64,000 bases of DNA from Streptomyces vilmorinianum (GTDB taxonomy: Bacteria > Actinomycetota > Actinomycetes > Streptomycetales > Streptomycetaceae): NCBI RefSeq assembly GCF_005517195.1, contig NZ_CP040244.1:3552001-3616000 (forward strand), in the 5' to 3' direction. Shown here piece after piece: positions 8,848 to 18,859 of this stretch (its first letter is position 1; every line of letters begins with the position of its first letter). A model generated the notes under the pieces. It searched no databases. It saw nothing but the letters and a program-made list of their open reading frames with translations, and had not been told where the DNA came from. Position numbers and translations under genes: made by a program.

Positions 8848-10998
8848 TTGGGGGAAACCATCATCCAGCGCAGACACCATCGAAGCGCGCGCGGTCTGCT
8901 GCGCGGCGCACTGTTCGCACTCACCACCACGGCGGCGCTCACGGCCGCATCGCTCGGCCCGGCCCGGGCGGCCGAGCCGCCGGGACCGAGCGCGACCACC
9001 GAAGTGGCCTACCGGGGGCACACGTTCACCGTCCCCGCGTCCTGGGACGTCGTCGATCTGGACAAGAACCCGGACGCCTGCGTCCGGTTCGACCGCAAGG
9101 CCGTCTACCTCGGCGCGCCCGGCACCGGACAGGACTGCCCGGCCACGGCGTTCGGCCGCACCGAGGCGCTCCTGGTCCAGCCGGCCGCGGCCGGTGAACG
9201 CACCGGACAGGCCGCCCAGGTGACGGAGAACCGCACCTCCCGCACCTACGAGGCCGCCGCCGGCGAGATCGCCGTCACCGCGTCCTACGGCGGCGACCGG
9301 GAGCTGATCCGGAACGTCCTGCGCAGCGCCTCCCTGCCCGTCGACGAGGCGCGCACCGAGGCTCCCGAACCTCCCGGGGCCGCCGCGCAGCCGCTCGCCG
9401 CCGTCCAGGCCCTTCCGGCCGACGCCACGTCCTTCCAGGGCAAGGGATTCGACCGGTGCGCGGCACCGCCGTCCGGCCAGATGAACACCTGGAAGCAGTC
9501 CTCGCCCTACGGCGCCGTCGGCGTCTACATCGGCGGGGAGAACGCGGGCTGCGGAGTCACCGTCGACGCGGCGTGGATGCAGGCCCAGTACGACAAGGGC
9601 TGGCGCTACTTCCCCATCTACGTCGGCCCGCAGGCCTCGCCCGACGCGGGCAGCTGCGGCGGCGACTGCAGCGCGATCACCGACCCGGTGCCCGAGGGCG
9701 CCGCGGCGGCCCGGGACGCGGTCACACAGGCGGCGGGGCTCGGCCTCGGCGCGGGCTCGGTCCTGTACTACAACATGGAGCACTACGACCCGGCGCACAC
9801 GTCCAAGGTCATCCCCTTCCTCCAGTCGTGGACCACGACCCTGCACGAACTCGGCTACCGCTCCGGCGCCTACGGCAGCCTCTCGTCCCTCGCCGCCGAC
9901 CTGGTGAAGGCGGACGGGAACGGCTACGTCCAGCCCGACGTCCTCGACTTCGCGAAGTGGGACGACAATCCCACCACCTCCGATCCGGCCATCCCGGACC
10001 GGCTGTGGGCGAACCACCAGCGCATCAAGCAGTACTCGGGTGATGTCACCGAGTCCTACGGCGGCGTGACGCTCGACATCGATGCCAACCAGCTCGACGT
10101 GGGCGAAGGCGTCGTTCAGCCGCCGGCCAAGAAGGACACCGCGCTCGCCTGGTCCGGTCCCGCCACCGTGTCCAACGGCTCGCCGGCCGCCCTCAGCGCC
10201 ACGCTCACCGAGAAGGACGGCGGCGCGCCCGTCGCCGACCGCGAGGTCAGCCTCGCCCTCGGCGCCGGCTCGGGCGTCCAGACGTGCGAGGCCACGACCG
10301 ACGCGGCCGGCAAGGCGACGTGCACCGTGCCCGCCGTCGACCAGCCGCTGAACGCGGACGCCACCGTCCCGGCCACGGCGGCCTTCGCGGGCGACGACGC
10401 GTTCAAGGAGTCGCAGACCTCCGCCGTGCTGAAGCTCCGGCACGTGACCGGACGCGCCTTCGGCCTCAAGGCCGACGTCCCGCTCCTGGGCCTGCCGGTC
10501 CGCATCGAGCCCACCCCCGACACGGGAACGGTCCGCACCGCGGGCGCCGGGACGAAGGCCCCCGCCTGCGCGGCGGGCGTGAACGCCCTGCTCCTGTCCG
10601 CCGACACCCTGTGCGCCAGGGTCGAGACCAGGACCGGCCCGAGCAGCGCCACGGCCACGGCGAGCGTGGAGGAGGCACGGATCGGCCTGCCCGGCCTGCC
10701 GGTCGTCGGGCTCTCCGGCGTCAGGGCCACCTCCACCAGCAGCTGCACGGACACCACGGGCAGCACCGATCTGACGCTGACCGTCGCCGGTGCGCCGGTG
10801 GAGGTCGGTGACCTTCCGAACGTCACGGTCGACCTCGGGCTCGGGGCCAAGCTCGTGGTCAACGAGCAGATCGAGACCGCCGGCGGGCTCACCGTCAACG
10901 CGGTGCACCTGATCGCGGCGGGCGGTATCGACATCGTCGTCGCGTCGAGCACGACGGCCGCACACAACTGTCAGTGGAGCAGGGGGACTTCAGTATGA
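8848..10998 (+). CDS. Secreted DUF1906 (glycoside-hydrolase-like) protein with choice-of-anchor C-terminus
   Basis: A 716-residue exported protein. After a signal peptide (residues 1-42, ending ARAA) comes a beta-rich module, then a DUF1906/Rv2525c-like TIM-barrel domain at about residues 200-420 (begins GKGFDRCAAPPSG, with YIGGEN and NMEHYD). Members of that fold resemble GH25 lysozymes and bind or remodel the cell wall. Residues 430-530 form an Ig-like repeat, and the last 200 resemble choice-of-anchor P modules. The start is a TTG inside a G-rich ribosome-binding region, so the true start is uncertain by a few codons. The end overlaps the next gene (ATGA), and both proteins share the C-terminal 300 residues. 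Confidence 0.82.
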   Translation: MGETIIQRRHHRSARGLLRGALFALTTTAALTAASLGPARAAEPPGPSATTEVAYRGHTFTVPASWDVVDLDKNPDACVRFDRKAVYLGAPGTGQDCPATAFGRTEALLVQPAAAGERTGQAAQVTENRTSRTYEAAAGEIAVTASYGGDRELIRNVLRSASLPVDEARTEAPEPPGAAAQPLAAVQALPADATSFQGKGFDRCAAPPSGQMNTWKQSSPYGAVGVYIGGENAGCGVTVDAAWMQAQYDKGWRYFPIYVGPQASPDAGSCGGDCSAITDPVPEGAAAARDAVTQAAGLGLGAGSVLYYNMEHYDPAHTSKVIPFLQSWTTTLHELGYRSGAYGSLSSLAADLVKADGNGYVQPDVLDFAKWDDNPTTSDPAIPDRLWANHQRIKQYSGDVTESYGGVTLDIDANQLDVGEGVVQPPAKKDTALAWSGPATVSNGSPAALSATLTEKDGGAPVADREVSLALGAGSGVQTCEATTDAAGKATCTVPAVDQPLNADATVPATAAFAGDDAFKESQTSAVLKLRHVTGRAFGLKADVPLLGLPVRIEPTPDTGTVRTAGAGTKAPACAAGVNALLLSADTLCARVETRTGPSSATATASVEEARIGLPGLPVVGLSGVRATSTSSCTDTTGSTDLTLTVAGAPVEVGDLPNVTVDLGLGAKLVVNEQIETAGGLTVNAVHLIAAGGIDIVVASSTTAAHNCQWSRGTSV

Positions 10999-12446
10999 AC
11001 ACCAGAATGAGGATCAAGGGTTTCACCGCATTACTGGCCCTGGCAGCGGCGTTCGGTCTCTCGCTGACCGCCCCGGCGGCGGCCGCCGAGGCCCCGGCGC
11101 CGCCGGACGCCCCGGCCGTGGGCGTGCTGGCCAAGCCCGCCTTCCTGGCCCCGTTCGAGTGCGGTTCCGAGTGGACGTACTCCACCTACCCGGGACACGG
11201 CAACGTCCTGGACTTCATCCGCTCCGACGGCAAGCCGTCGCTCGGCTCGCCCGTCCTCGCCTCGGCCGCCGGCACCGCCACCCGCCACTACCAGGAGGGC
11301 GGCGCGGGCCAGTACATCGTGATCGAGCACGGCGACGGCTGGCGCACCGAGTACATGCACCTCGACACGTACGGCGTCGAGGACGGAGCCAGGGTCGAGC
11401 AGGGCGACAAGATCGGTACGGTCGGGAGCACCGGCGGCAGCACCGGACCCCATCTCCACCTGCAGCACAAGCTGAACGGCGCGCTCCAGGACATCGAGCT
11501 GGAGGGTACGTCACTGGTGCCGTACCCCGGTGAGTACGGCGAGAAGTTCCTCACCAGCACCAACGGCTGCGGAGGCGAGGAACCGCCACCCCCCGTCCAG
11601 AAGGACACGCGGCTGGCCTGGACCGGACCCGCGAGCGCGGCGAACGGCTCGCCGGTCAGGCTGTCGGCCACGCTCACGGAGAAGGACGGCGGGGCGCCCG
11701 TCGACGGTCGCAAGGTCGGCTTCACGCTGGGCACCGGGGCGGGCGCCCAGTCCTGTGAAGGCACGACGGACGCCCAGGGCGCGGCGAGCTGCTCGATCGC
11801 GTCCGTCGACCAGCCGCTCGGCGCGGACGCCACGGTCCCGGCCACGGCGGCCTTCGCGGGCGACGACGACTTCAAGGCCTCGGACACCTCGGCCACACTG
11901 AAGCTCCAGTACGTGAGCGGGCGGGCCTTCGGCCTCTCCGCCCGCGTGCCGGTCCTGCTGATCCCGATCGCCATCGCGCCGACCCCGGACACCGGTGAGG
12001 TGCGCACCGCGGGCGCGGAGACGAAGGCGCCGCCCTGCACACAGAACATCAACGCCCTGGTCCTGACCGCCCAGGCCCCGTGCGCCAAGGTCGTCACGAC
12101 CGTGGGCCCGAGCACCGCGACCGCCTCCGCGACGCTGGCCGAGGCGACCGTGGGCCTGCCCGGACTGCCGGTCGTCAGGCTGTCGGGCGTCACGGCGACC
12201 TCGACCAGCAGCTGCACCGCCAAGGAGGGATCCACCGAGCTCGACCTGAGCATCGCGGGCACGCCGGTCACCGTGCCGGACACACCGAACCACACCATCG
12301 ACCTCGGCGTCGGGGCGAAGATCGTCGTCAACGAACAGACCGAGACGGCCGACGGGTTCACCGTGACCGCGGCCCGCATCACCGCCCCTGGTGGTGTGGA
12401 CGTCGTCATCGCCTCCAGCACGAGCGGCGCGCACAACTGCGCCTGA
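10995..12446 (+). CDS. Secreted M23-family metallopeptidase with choice-of-anchor C-terminus
   Basis: A 483-residue exported LytM/M23 zinc endopeptidase, which cleaves peptide cross-bridges of peptidoglycan. A signal peptide (ending AAAAEA) precedes the peptidase domain at about residues 40-185. The zinc ligands are in GHGNVLDF and the HxH motif of TGPHLHLQHK. Residues 195-290 are an Ig-like repeat beginning KDTRLAWTGP, followed by the anchor-like region shared with the upstream protein. The ATG at 10995, after GGGGAC, overlaps the upstream stop, so the two are coupled. The M23 domain acts on the wall, and the shared tail may place both enzymes at the same site. Confidence 0.9.
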   Translation: MNTRMRIKGFTALLALAAAFGLSLTAPAAAAEAPAPPDAPAVGVLAKPAFLAPFECGSEWTYSTYPGHGNVLDFIRSDGKPSLGSPVLASAAGTATRHYQEGGAGQYIVIEHGDGWRTEYMHLDTYGVEDGARVEQGDKIGTVGSTGGSTGPHLHLQHKLNGALQDIELEGTSLVPYPGEYGEKFLTSTNGCGGEEPPPPVQKDTRLAWTGPASAANGSPVRLSATLTEKDGGAPVDGRKVGFTLGTGAGAQSCEGTTDAQGAASCSIASVDQPLGADATVPATAAFAGDDDFKASDTSATLKLQYVSGRAFGLSARVPVLLIPIAIAPTPDTGEVRTAGAETKAPPCTQNINALVLTAQAPCAKVVTTVGPSTATASATLAEATVGLPGLPVVRLSGVTATSTSSCTAKEGSTELDLSIAGTPVTVPDTPNHTIDLGVGAKIVVNEQTETADGFTVTAARITAPGGVDVVIASSTSGAHNCA

Positions 12447-12468
12447 CAGCACCGGCATGACAGAGGGG

Positions 12469-12497
12469 AACGCCCCGCACACCCTGTGCGGGGCGTT
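12469..12497 (+). terminator. Intrinsic terminator-like hairpin after the secreted cassette
   Basis: A perfect 13-bp stem (12469-12481 with 12485-12497) closed by a CCC loop, 23 bp after the M23 stop. There is no long T tract, as is common in Streptomyces. Confidence 0.8.
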
Positions 12498-12541
12498 CGC
12501 CGCCTCCGGAGCAGCAAGCCGGTTGTCCGCTTTGTGGCACT

Positions 12542-13654
12542 ATGCTGATCATGAGTTCGAGTGCGGTGGGGCTGACACGGCAGTGGGCGACATGGGGGCC
12601 GGTCGTGGCGGCCGTCGCCCTCGGGCTCGCGTGGGGGCGCGCTCTCCCCGGCCTCGCCGTCGCGCTGATCGCGCTCTGCCTGGTCGCCGCCGTGCTCGCC
12701 GCCGTCCACCACGCCGAGGTCGTCGCCCACCGCGTCGGCGAGCCCTTCGGCTCGCTCGTCCTGGCCGTCGCCGTCACCGTCATCGAGGTCGGACTGATCG
12801 TCACCCTGATGGCGGGCGGCGGCGAGAAGACCTCCACGTACGCCCGGGACACGGTCTTCGCGGCCGTCATGATCACCTGCAACGGCATCGTCGGTCTCTC
12901 GCTGCTCGTCGCCGCGCTGCGCAACCGCGTCGCGGTCTTCCACGCCGAGGGATCCGGCGGCGCCCTCGCCACCGTCTGCACCCTCGCGACCATGACCCTG
13001 GTCCTGCCCACCTTCACCACGAGCCACCCCGGCCCCGAGTTCTCCGCCGCCCAGCTGGCCTTCGCCGCCGTCGCCTCCCTCTGCCTGTACGGGGTGTTCG
13101 TCACCGTCCAGACCGTCCGGCACCGCGACTACTTCCTGCCGGTCCCGCGCGAGGGCGAGGGCCACCAGTCAGCGGAGGAGCACGCCGAACCGCCGACCGA
13201 CCGTCAGGCCTGGACGAGCCTCGGCCTCCTGGTCCTGGCGCTCGTCGCCGTCGTCGGCAACGCCAAGCTCGTCTCACCGACCATCGAGGACGGTGTCGAG
13301 TCGGCCGGACTCCCCAAGGCCGTCGTCGGCGTGATCATCGCCCTGATGGTGCTGCTCCCCGAGACGCTCGCCGCCGTGCGCGCCGCGCGCCGCGACCGCA
13401 TGCAGACCAGCCTCAACCTCGCGTACGGCTCCGCGATCGCCAGCATCGGCCTGACGATTCCGGCGATCGCGCTCGCCTCGATCTGGCTGTCCGGGCCCCT
13501 GGTCCTGGGCCTCGGGGCCGTCCACATGGTCCTGCTCGTGCTCACCGCCGTGGTGAGCGCCCTGACCGTGGTGCCCGGACGAGCCACTCTTCTCCAGGGC
13601 GGCGTCCATCTCTCGATCTTCGCCGCCTTCGTGTTCCTGTCGTTCAGCCCCTGA
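12542..13654 (+). CDS. chaA: Ca2+:H+ antiporter, ChaA type
   Basis: A 370-residue integral membrane exchanger with about 11 hydrophobic segments. It has the two family alpha-repeats: AHRVGEPFGSLVLAVAVTVIEVGLIV near residue 65 and LPETLAAVRAARRDRMQTSLNLAYGSAIASIGLTIP near residue 277, each with the conserved acidic residue expected to bind the cation. It exports Ca2+, or Na+/K+, in exchange for protons. ATG 12551 is an alternative start, and no strong ribosome binding site distinguishes the two. The gene is flanked by a terminator upstream and a convergent gene downstream, so it is probably monocistronic. Confidence 0.9.
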   Translation: MLIMSSSAVGLTRQWATWGPVVAAVALGLAWGRALPGLAVALIALCLVAAVLAAVHHAEVVAHRVGEPFGSLVLAVAVTVIEVGLIVTLMAGGGEKTSTYARDTVFAAVMITCNGIVGLSLLVAALRNRVAVFHAEGSGGALATVCTLATMTLVLPTFTTSHPGPEFSAAQLAFAAVASLCLYGVFVTVQTVRHRDYFLPVPREGEGHQSAEEHAEPPTDRQAWTSLGLLVLALVAVVGNAKLVSPTIEDGVESAGLPKAVVGVIIALMVLLPETLAAVRAARRDRMQTSLNLAYGSAIASIGLTIPAIALASIWLSGPLVLGLGAVHMVLLVLTAVVSALTVVPGRATLLQGGVHLSIFAAFVFLSFSP

Positions 13655-16049
13655 CCCGGACCACCTTCAAGGCCGGCGACCGCAGGATGTCCTTCTCGCA
13701 GAACCGGGATGTCACCCAGCGCTCGCCCGCGTACAGCTCGGTCTGGTCGCTGTAGTGCGGGGAGCGCGCGTTGGACGACTGGGAGTACGTCAGCAGGGTG
13801 CGCGCCACCGGGCAGCGGCTGCCGTCCCAGCCCACCGCCTGGACATGACTCGTCCCGTGCGCCACCTCGGTGTAGCCCCCGCCGGCCGCGTTCCACACGG
13901 GCTCCGTCTTGTTCCAGATCCCCAGCGACTCCGTGCCGCCGCTGACCGGGATGCGCTTGCCGCCCCGTACCACGAACTGGTGCGCGCCGAGCGGCGCGTC
14001 CAGCGGGATGCCGGCCGCCCGCAGCTCCGCGACCGCGTCACCGAGCGCCTTGGCGAAACCGGGCGACGCGGTGTTCAGGGTGTGCGGCGTGCGGACCGGG
14101 TCGGCGGCCGAGAACGGCACCTTCCACTGCTCGGCCGGCGGCACCGCCGCGACGAACTTCCGCCAGAACCGGTCGAAGAGCAGCGCCCCCTCGCTGTCGC
14201 TGTTCACCGTCCGGTCCCAGGCCCCGATCACCCGGCAGGCCTCCGGGTCGCCGGGCAGGACCGAGGCGCACGCCTTCGACGCGTCGGCGGCGGCCAGATC
14301 ACCGGCCGGAGCCCGGTTGGCGAACTGCTGGGCCTGGAGGTCGGCCACCGTCAGCCCGCCCCTGGCGGCCATCGCCGCCACGTCCTCGATCCCGCCGCGG
14401 GTGCGCAGCGAGCGCGGGGTGGCGATGGTGCCGAAGACCCGCTCGTAGCCGGTCAGCGGCCGGTCCGCGTTGGTCAGCCAGGCGCTGTCGTTGGAGTTCT
14501 CCACGTACGGGGCGTTCCGCAGCACCGGCATCTTCGAGGGTCCGAAGACACCCGGCTGGACCGCGTCCGGGTCCGAGCCCAGCGCGCAGTCGCCCCGTGA
14601 CCCGTCGAGGACCGCCACGCCCGAGGCCGGGTACGTCGCCCGGCCCAGCGGGGTGGAGCAGCGCTGTGCCAGCTCGTCGGTGATCCGGGGGAGCACCTGC
14701 GACTGCGTGAACAGCGAATTCCCGGAGGAGTCCGCGGCGATGGTGTTCACCCAGGGCAGGCCCTGCGTGCGGCGCAACGCGTCGAGGACGTCCTGCGTGG
14801 AACGGGCCTTGCCGAAGCCGAGCGCGGTGTCCGAACCGCGCAGGTTGGCGGCGTTGGGGTCGTTGAGCGCGAAGGCCGTCGTCGCCGTCCACGGCAGCGG
14901 AAGCTGCGCCCCGAGCCCGGTCACCACCGGACCGTACCGGGTCCAGTACTGCGTACGGGTCACGGGCGCGCCGTCCTCGACCGGCACGGTCACGGTCCGC
15001 CGCGTCATCCTCTCCGGCTTCCCGTCGACGAGATAGGCGGTCGGGTCGGCCGGGTCCAGGGTCAGCTGGTGCAGGTTGAGAGTGACGCCCGTGGCGACCG
15101 TGTGGCTCCAGGCCACCTTGTCGTTGAAGCCGATGTTGACGACGGTCGTGCCGAGCAACGAGGCGCCGGAGACGTTGAGTTCGCCGGGGATGGTCTGCTG
15201 CGACTGCCAGAAGCGACGGCCGCCCCGCCACGGGTAGTGCGGATTGCCGAGCAGCAGTCCACGGCCGTTCGCGGTCGTCGCGCCCTGGAAGGCGACGGCG
15301 TTGGAGCCCATCGTGGCGTTCTCCGCCGCGAACAGCTCGCGGGCGGCGGCCGCGGTACGGGCCGGATCCGCGGCGGGATCCGCGGCGGGATCCGGGAGGG
15401 AGGTCGGGACGGCGGCTGTGGGCGGCTGGGCGGCGGTGATGCCGTCGATGCCGCGCCCCTGGCCGCCGAGCACGGAGACCGCGAACCCGCGGCGGGCGAC
15501 GTCCAGTCGGGTCACCGGACGGACCCAGCCGGCGTCCTTGCACGCCGGGTCGGTGATCTCGTTCTGCTTCAGCCAGGCGTTGTAGCCGGCCGCCCAGCCC
15601 CGCATCAGCTCCTTGAGCTGCGTGCTCGGGCCGGCCGGGGCGGGGCGCTCGAGCAGCGCCTCGACCGTGCCCGCGTCCCGCACCCCGCGGAAGTACAGAT
15701 CGCTGGAGAGGTTCCTGGTGGCCGAGGACAGCGAGCCGTCGGGCACCCCGTCCGGGCCGAACCAGCGAGAGCGCTCGCCGTTCACGGTCACGAACCCGTC
15801 GGCGAGCGGGCATATCTGGTCGGCGGCCTGCGCCCAGCCGGTGCCGAAGCCCAGATCGGCGTAGTCCGCGGCGACGATGTGCGGGATTCCGTACTCGGTG
15901 TACCGGATGACGGCCGACAGGCCCCGGTCGGAGGGGCGGTGGTGCCGGTCGCCGGGGTCGGCGACGGCCGTGGCGGGCAGCGACGCGGTGACGGTGGCGA
16001 GGGCCGCGCCGGCGAGCACCAGGTGTCTCAGGCGGGTGCGGAGGTGCAA
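13644..16049 (-). CDS. Secreted penicillin/aculeacin-type acylase (Ntn hydrolase)
   Basis: A secreted N-acyl amide hydrolase of about 801 residues, related to aculeacin A acylase and AHL acylases. It is made as a precursor of signal peptide, alpha chain, spacer and beta chain. The autocatalytic cleavage site is Gly248-Ser249 in ATMGSNAVAF, with Ser249 becoming the N-terminal nucleophile. A Pro/Ala/Asp repeat just before it is the spacer, coded by a tandem 12-bp repeat near 15362-15393. The TTG at 16049 is preferred because GGGAGG lies 4 bp upstream; the frame remains open to 16091. Substrates could be lipopeptides, beta-lactams or acyl-homoserine lactones. The stop overlaps the convergent antiporter gene by 11 bp. 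Confidence 0.9.
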   Translation of the reverse strand: MHLRTRLRHLVLAGAALATVTASLPATAVADPGDRHHRPSDRGLSAVIRYTEYGIPHIVAADYADLGFGTGWAQAADQICPLADGFVTVNGERSRWFGPDGVPDGSLSSATRNLSSDLYFRGVRDAGTVEALLERPAPAGPSTQLKELMRGWAAGYNAWLKQNEITDPACKDAGWVRPVTRLDVARRGFAVSVLGGQGRGIDGITAAQPPTAAVPTSLPDPAADPAADPARTAAAARELFAAENATMGSNAVAFQGATTANGRGLLLGNPHYPWRGGRRFWQSQQTIPGELNVSGASLLGTTVVNIGFNDKVAWSHTVATGVTLNLHQLTLDPADPTAYLVDGKPERMTRRTVTVPVEDGAPVTRTQYWTRYGPVVTGLGAQLPLPWTATTAFALNDPNAANLRGSDTALGFGKARSTQDVLDALRRTQGLPWVNTIAADSSGNSLFTQSQVLPRITDELAQRCSTPLGRATYPASGVAVLDGSRGDCALGSDPDAVQPGVFGPSKMPVLRNAPYVENSNDSAWLTNADRPLTGYERVFGTIATPRSLRTRGGIEDVAAMAARGGLTVADLQAQQFANRAPAGDLAAADASKACASVLPGDPEACRVIGAWDRTVNSDSEGALLFDRFWRKFVAAVPPAEQWKVPFSAADPVRTPHTLNTASPGFAKALGDAVAELRAAGIPLDAPLGAHQFVVRGGKRIPVSGGTESLGIWNKTEPVWNAAGGGYTEVAHGTSHVQAVGWDGSRCPVARTLLTYSQSSNARSPHYSDQTELYAGERWVTSRFCEKDILRSPALKVVRVRG

Positions 16050-16205
16050 CGTGCCTCCCAACGGAAGGGTGGTTACTGCGGGTCGGACCATGCACGCAGC
16101 AGAGCGCCGACCTTGTCAACATGCCGTTCGGTATCCGAGGTCCGGCGCCATGCGACGCGCTCCCGGTACTTGACCCCCCGCCAGGAAGCCGTCGAGGATC
16201 CGGAC

Positions 16206-17708
16206 ATGGAACGACGACTCCTCACCCGCACCGTCGACGGCGTCCTGCGCATGAGCGCGCAGCGCACCCCCGAGCGGATCGCCCTGCGGTACGCGGACCG
16301 CTCCTGGACCTACGCGGAGCTGGACGAGGCCGTCACCACCGCCGCCGCCGTGCTGCGGGAGCGGTACGGGCTCGAGGAGCGCGCCCGCGTGGCGACGTAC
16401 GGCCACAACTCCGACGCCTACCTCATCGCCTTCCTCGCCTGCTCCCGGGCCGACCTGATCCACGTCCCCGTCAACCACCATCTCACCGGCGAGGACCTCG
16501 ACTACATCCTGCGCCAGTCGGGCAGTTCACTCGTCCTCGCCGACCCCGGGCTCGCGGACCGCGTCCCCGCCGACCTGACCGTACGAGCCCTGCGGGACAC
16601 CGATGACTCCCTCCTCGCGGCGCTCGCCGAGCCGGACACGTACGACACCGACCGCGACGCCCGCGAGTACGTCCAGCTGCTCTACACCTCGGGGACCACC
16701 GCCCTGCCCAAGGGCGCCCGGATGACCCACCGCGCGCTGGTCCACGAGTACGCCAGCGCCATCGACGCCCTCGACCTGAGCGAGGACGACAAGCCGGTCC
16801 ACTCGCTGCCGCTCTACCACTCCGCGCAGATGCACGTCTTCCTGCTGCCGTACCTCGCGGTCGGCGCCGAGAACACCATCGTCGACGGGCCCGACCCGAC
16901 GGTCCTCTTCGACCTGATCGAGGCGGGCCGCGCCGACAGTCTCTTCGCGCCGCCGACCGTCTGGATCGGCCTGTCGAACCACCCCGAGTTCGCCACCCGC
17001 GACCTGTCCGCCCTCCGCAAGGCGTACTACGGCGCCTCGATCATGCCGGTGCCCGTCCTGGAGCGACTGCGGGAGCGCCTGCCGGGGCTGCGGTTCTACA
17101 ACTGCTTCGGGCAGAGCGAGATCGGCCCCCTCGCGACCGTCCTCGGCCCCGACGAGCACGAGGGTCGCATGGAATCCTGCGGGAGGCCGGTCCGTTTCGT
17201 CGAGGCGAAGGTGGTCGACGAGGACGGCGAGGACGTGCCCGACGGCACGCCCGGCGAAGTCGTATACCGCTCCCCGCAGTTGTGCGACGGCTACTGGAAC
17301 AAGCCCGAGGAGACGAAGGAGGCCTTCCGGGGAGGCTGGTTCCGCTCGGGCGACCTCGCGGTGCGCGACAGCGAGGGCTACTACACGGTGGTCGACCGGG
17401 TGAAGGACGTCATCAACTCCGGGGGAGTGCTGGTCGCCTCGCGGCAGGTCGAGGACGCGCTCTACACCCATCCGGCGGTAGCCGAGGCGGCCGTGGTCGG
17501 GCTCCCCGACGAGCGGTGGATCGAGGCCGTGACGGCCGTCGTCGTCCCCCGCGGCGAGGTGACCGAGGCGGAACTCGTCGAGCACGCACGAGAGCGGCTC
17601 GCCCACTTCAAGGCTCCGAAGAAGGTGCTCTTCGTGGACGAGCTGCCGCGCAACGCCAGCGGGAAGATCCTCAAGCGGGAGCTGCGCGAGCGCTTCGCCG
17701 CCGCATGA
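16206..17708 (+). CDS. Acyl-CoA synthetase (FadD-like)
   Basis: A 500-residue AMP-forming acyl-CoA ligase. It shows LLYTSGTTALPKGARMTH near residue 157, YNCFGQSEIGPL near residue 298, the hinge region VVDRVKDVINSGGVLVASRQVEDAL, and the catalytic lysine in NASGKILKRELRE at the C-terminus. The ATG at 16206 is preferred over longer upstream frames that overlap the acylase gene. It is divergent from the acylase gene with a 156-bp gap. An aculeacin-type acylase releasing fatty acids next to a ligase that activates them is an attractive but unproven link. Substrate chain length is not evident. Confidence 0.9.
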   Translation: MERRLLTRTVDGVLRMSAQRTPERIALRYADRSWTYAELDEAVTTAAAVLRERYGLEERARVATYGHNSDAYLIAFLACSRADLIHVPVNHHLTGEDLDYILRQSGSSLVLADPGLADRVPADLTVRALRDTDDSLLAALAEPDTYDTDRDAREYVQLLYTSGTTALPKGARMTHRALVHEYASAIDALDLSEDDKPVHSLPLYHSAQMHVFLLPYLAVGAENTIVDGPDPTVLFDLIEAGRADSLFAPPTVWIGLSNHPEFATRDLSALRKAYYGASIMPVPVLERLRERLPGLRFYNCFGQSEIGPLATVLGPDEHEGRMESCGRPVRFVEAKVVDEDGEDVPDGTPGEVVYRSPQLCDGYWNKPEETKEAFRGGWFRSGDLAVRDSEGYYTVVDRVKDVINSGGVLVASRQVEDALYTHPAVAEAAVVGLPDERWIEAVTAVVVPRGEVTEAELVEHARERLAHFKAPKKVLFVDELPRNASGKILKRELRERFAAA

Positions 17709-17749
17709 CGACGTGACGCCCGCTCCCGCCCGCATCCCGGCCTTCCGCG

Positions 17750-17781
17750 GCGGGAGCCCTGTCGTGCGGCACGGCTCCCGC
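17750..17781. terminator. Bidirectional terminator between convergent genes
   Basis: Inverted repeat GCGGGAGCC (17750-17758) and GGCTCCCGC (17773-17781), with a further CGTG/CACG pair in the loop, lies between the acyl-CoA synthetase and the convergent glyoxalase gene. Confidence 0.7.
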
Positions 17782-17791
17782 GGCACTCATG

Positions 17792-18172
17792 TCAGCCTGC
17801 GCGTTCCTCGGTCAGGTTGAGGATGTTTCCCTCGCTGTCCTTGAACCAGGCACACCGCATGTCGTCCATCTCGACGACGCTGTCGACCGTCTTGAGGCCG
17901 GGCAGGTCGTAGTCCTCGAACGTCACGCCCTTGGACCGCAGTTGCGACATCTCCGTGTCGAGGTTCGCGACCCTGAAGCTCGCCAGTGTGTGCTCGGCCC
18001 GGCCGCCGTAGGGCGTCTCATAGAGGCCTATCGTCGTACCACCGCTCTCGAGCCGGGTGTCCTCGGTCGTCTCCCTCGTCACGGTGAGGCCGAGGGTCTC
18101 GGTGTAGAAGCCCTTCGCGCGGGCCATGTCGTTGACCGGGATCATCGCGGCCACGGGTGAGTCCGCCAGCAT
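17792..18172 (-). CDS. VOC-family (glyoxalase/bleomycin-resistance fold) protein
   Basis: A 126-residue protein with one vicinal-oxygen-chelate domain made of two beta-alpha-beta-beta-beta units: AAMIPVNDMARAKGFYTETLGL at the start and MRCAWFKDSEGNILNL at the end. Homologous small VOC proteins are metal-dependent lyases, dioxygenases or drug-binding proteins, so no reaction can be assigned. The ATG at 18172 is chosen because GGAGGGAGGAGG ends 8 bp upstream; the frame extends further but without a better signal. Confidence 0.85.
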   Translation of the reverse strand: MLADSPVAAMIPVNDMARAKGFYTETLGLTVTRETTEDTRLESGGTTIGLYETPYGGRAEHTLASFRVANLDTEMSQLRSKGVTFEDYDLPGLKTVDSVVEMDDMRCAWFKDSEGNILNLTEERAG

Positions 18173-18302
18173 CGAAACCACCTCCTCCCTCCAGGCTACG
18201 CAGTGGCCCGCCCGGTCACAGGTCGAGCGGGCCGGGCGCGCCGAGCGGGTGACCCGGCGGCGACGTGGAGTGACCGAGCGGGCCAAAGGTGGGAGAAGGC
18301 GT

Positions 18303-18799
<497 letters not shown>

Positions 18800-18827
<28 letters not shown>

Positions 18828-18859
18828 ACGGAGCCGTACGTCACGCTACGCTCACGGCT
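18800..18859. other. Left prophage/host junction (attachment site region)
   Basis: Homology to paaK ends at about 18812-18815 (codons for EDHF read on the minus strand), and phage sequence begins before the integrase ATG at 18860. Serine integrases usually have their phage site directly beside the integrase gene, as here. The exact crossover dinucleotide cannot be fixed without the other junction. Confidence 0.7.
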
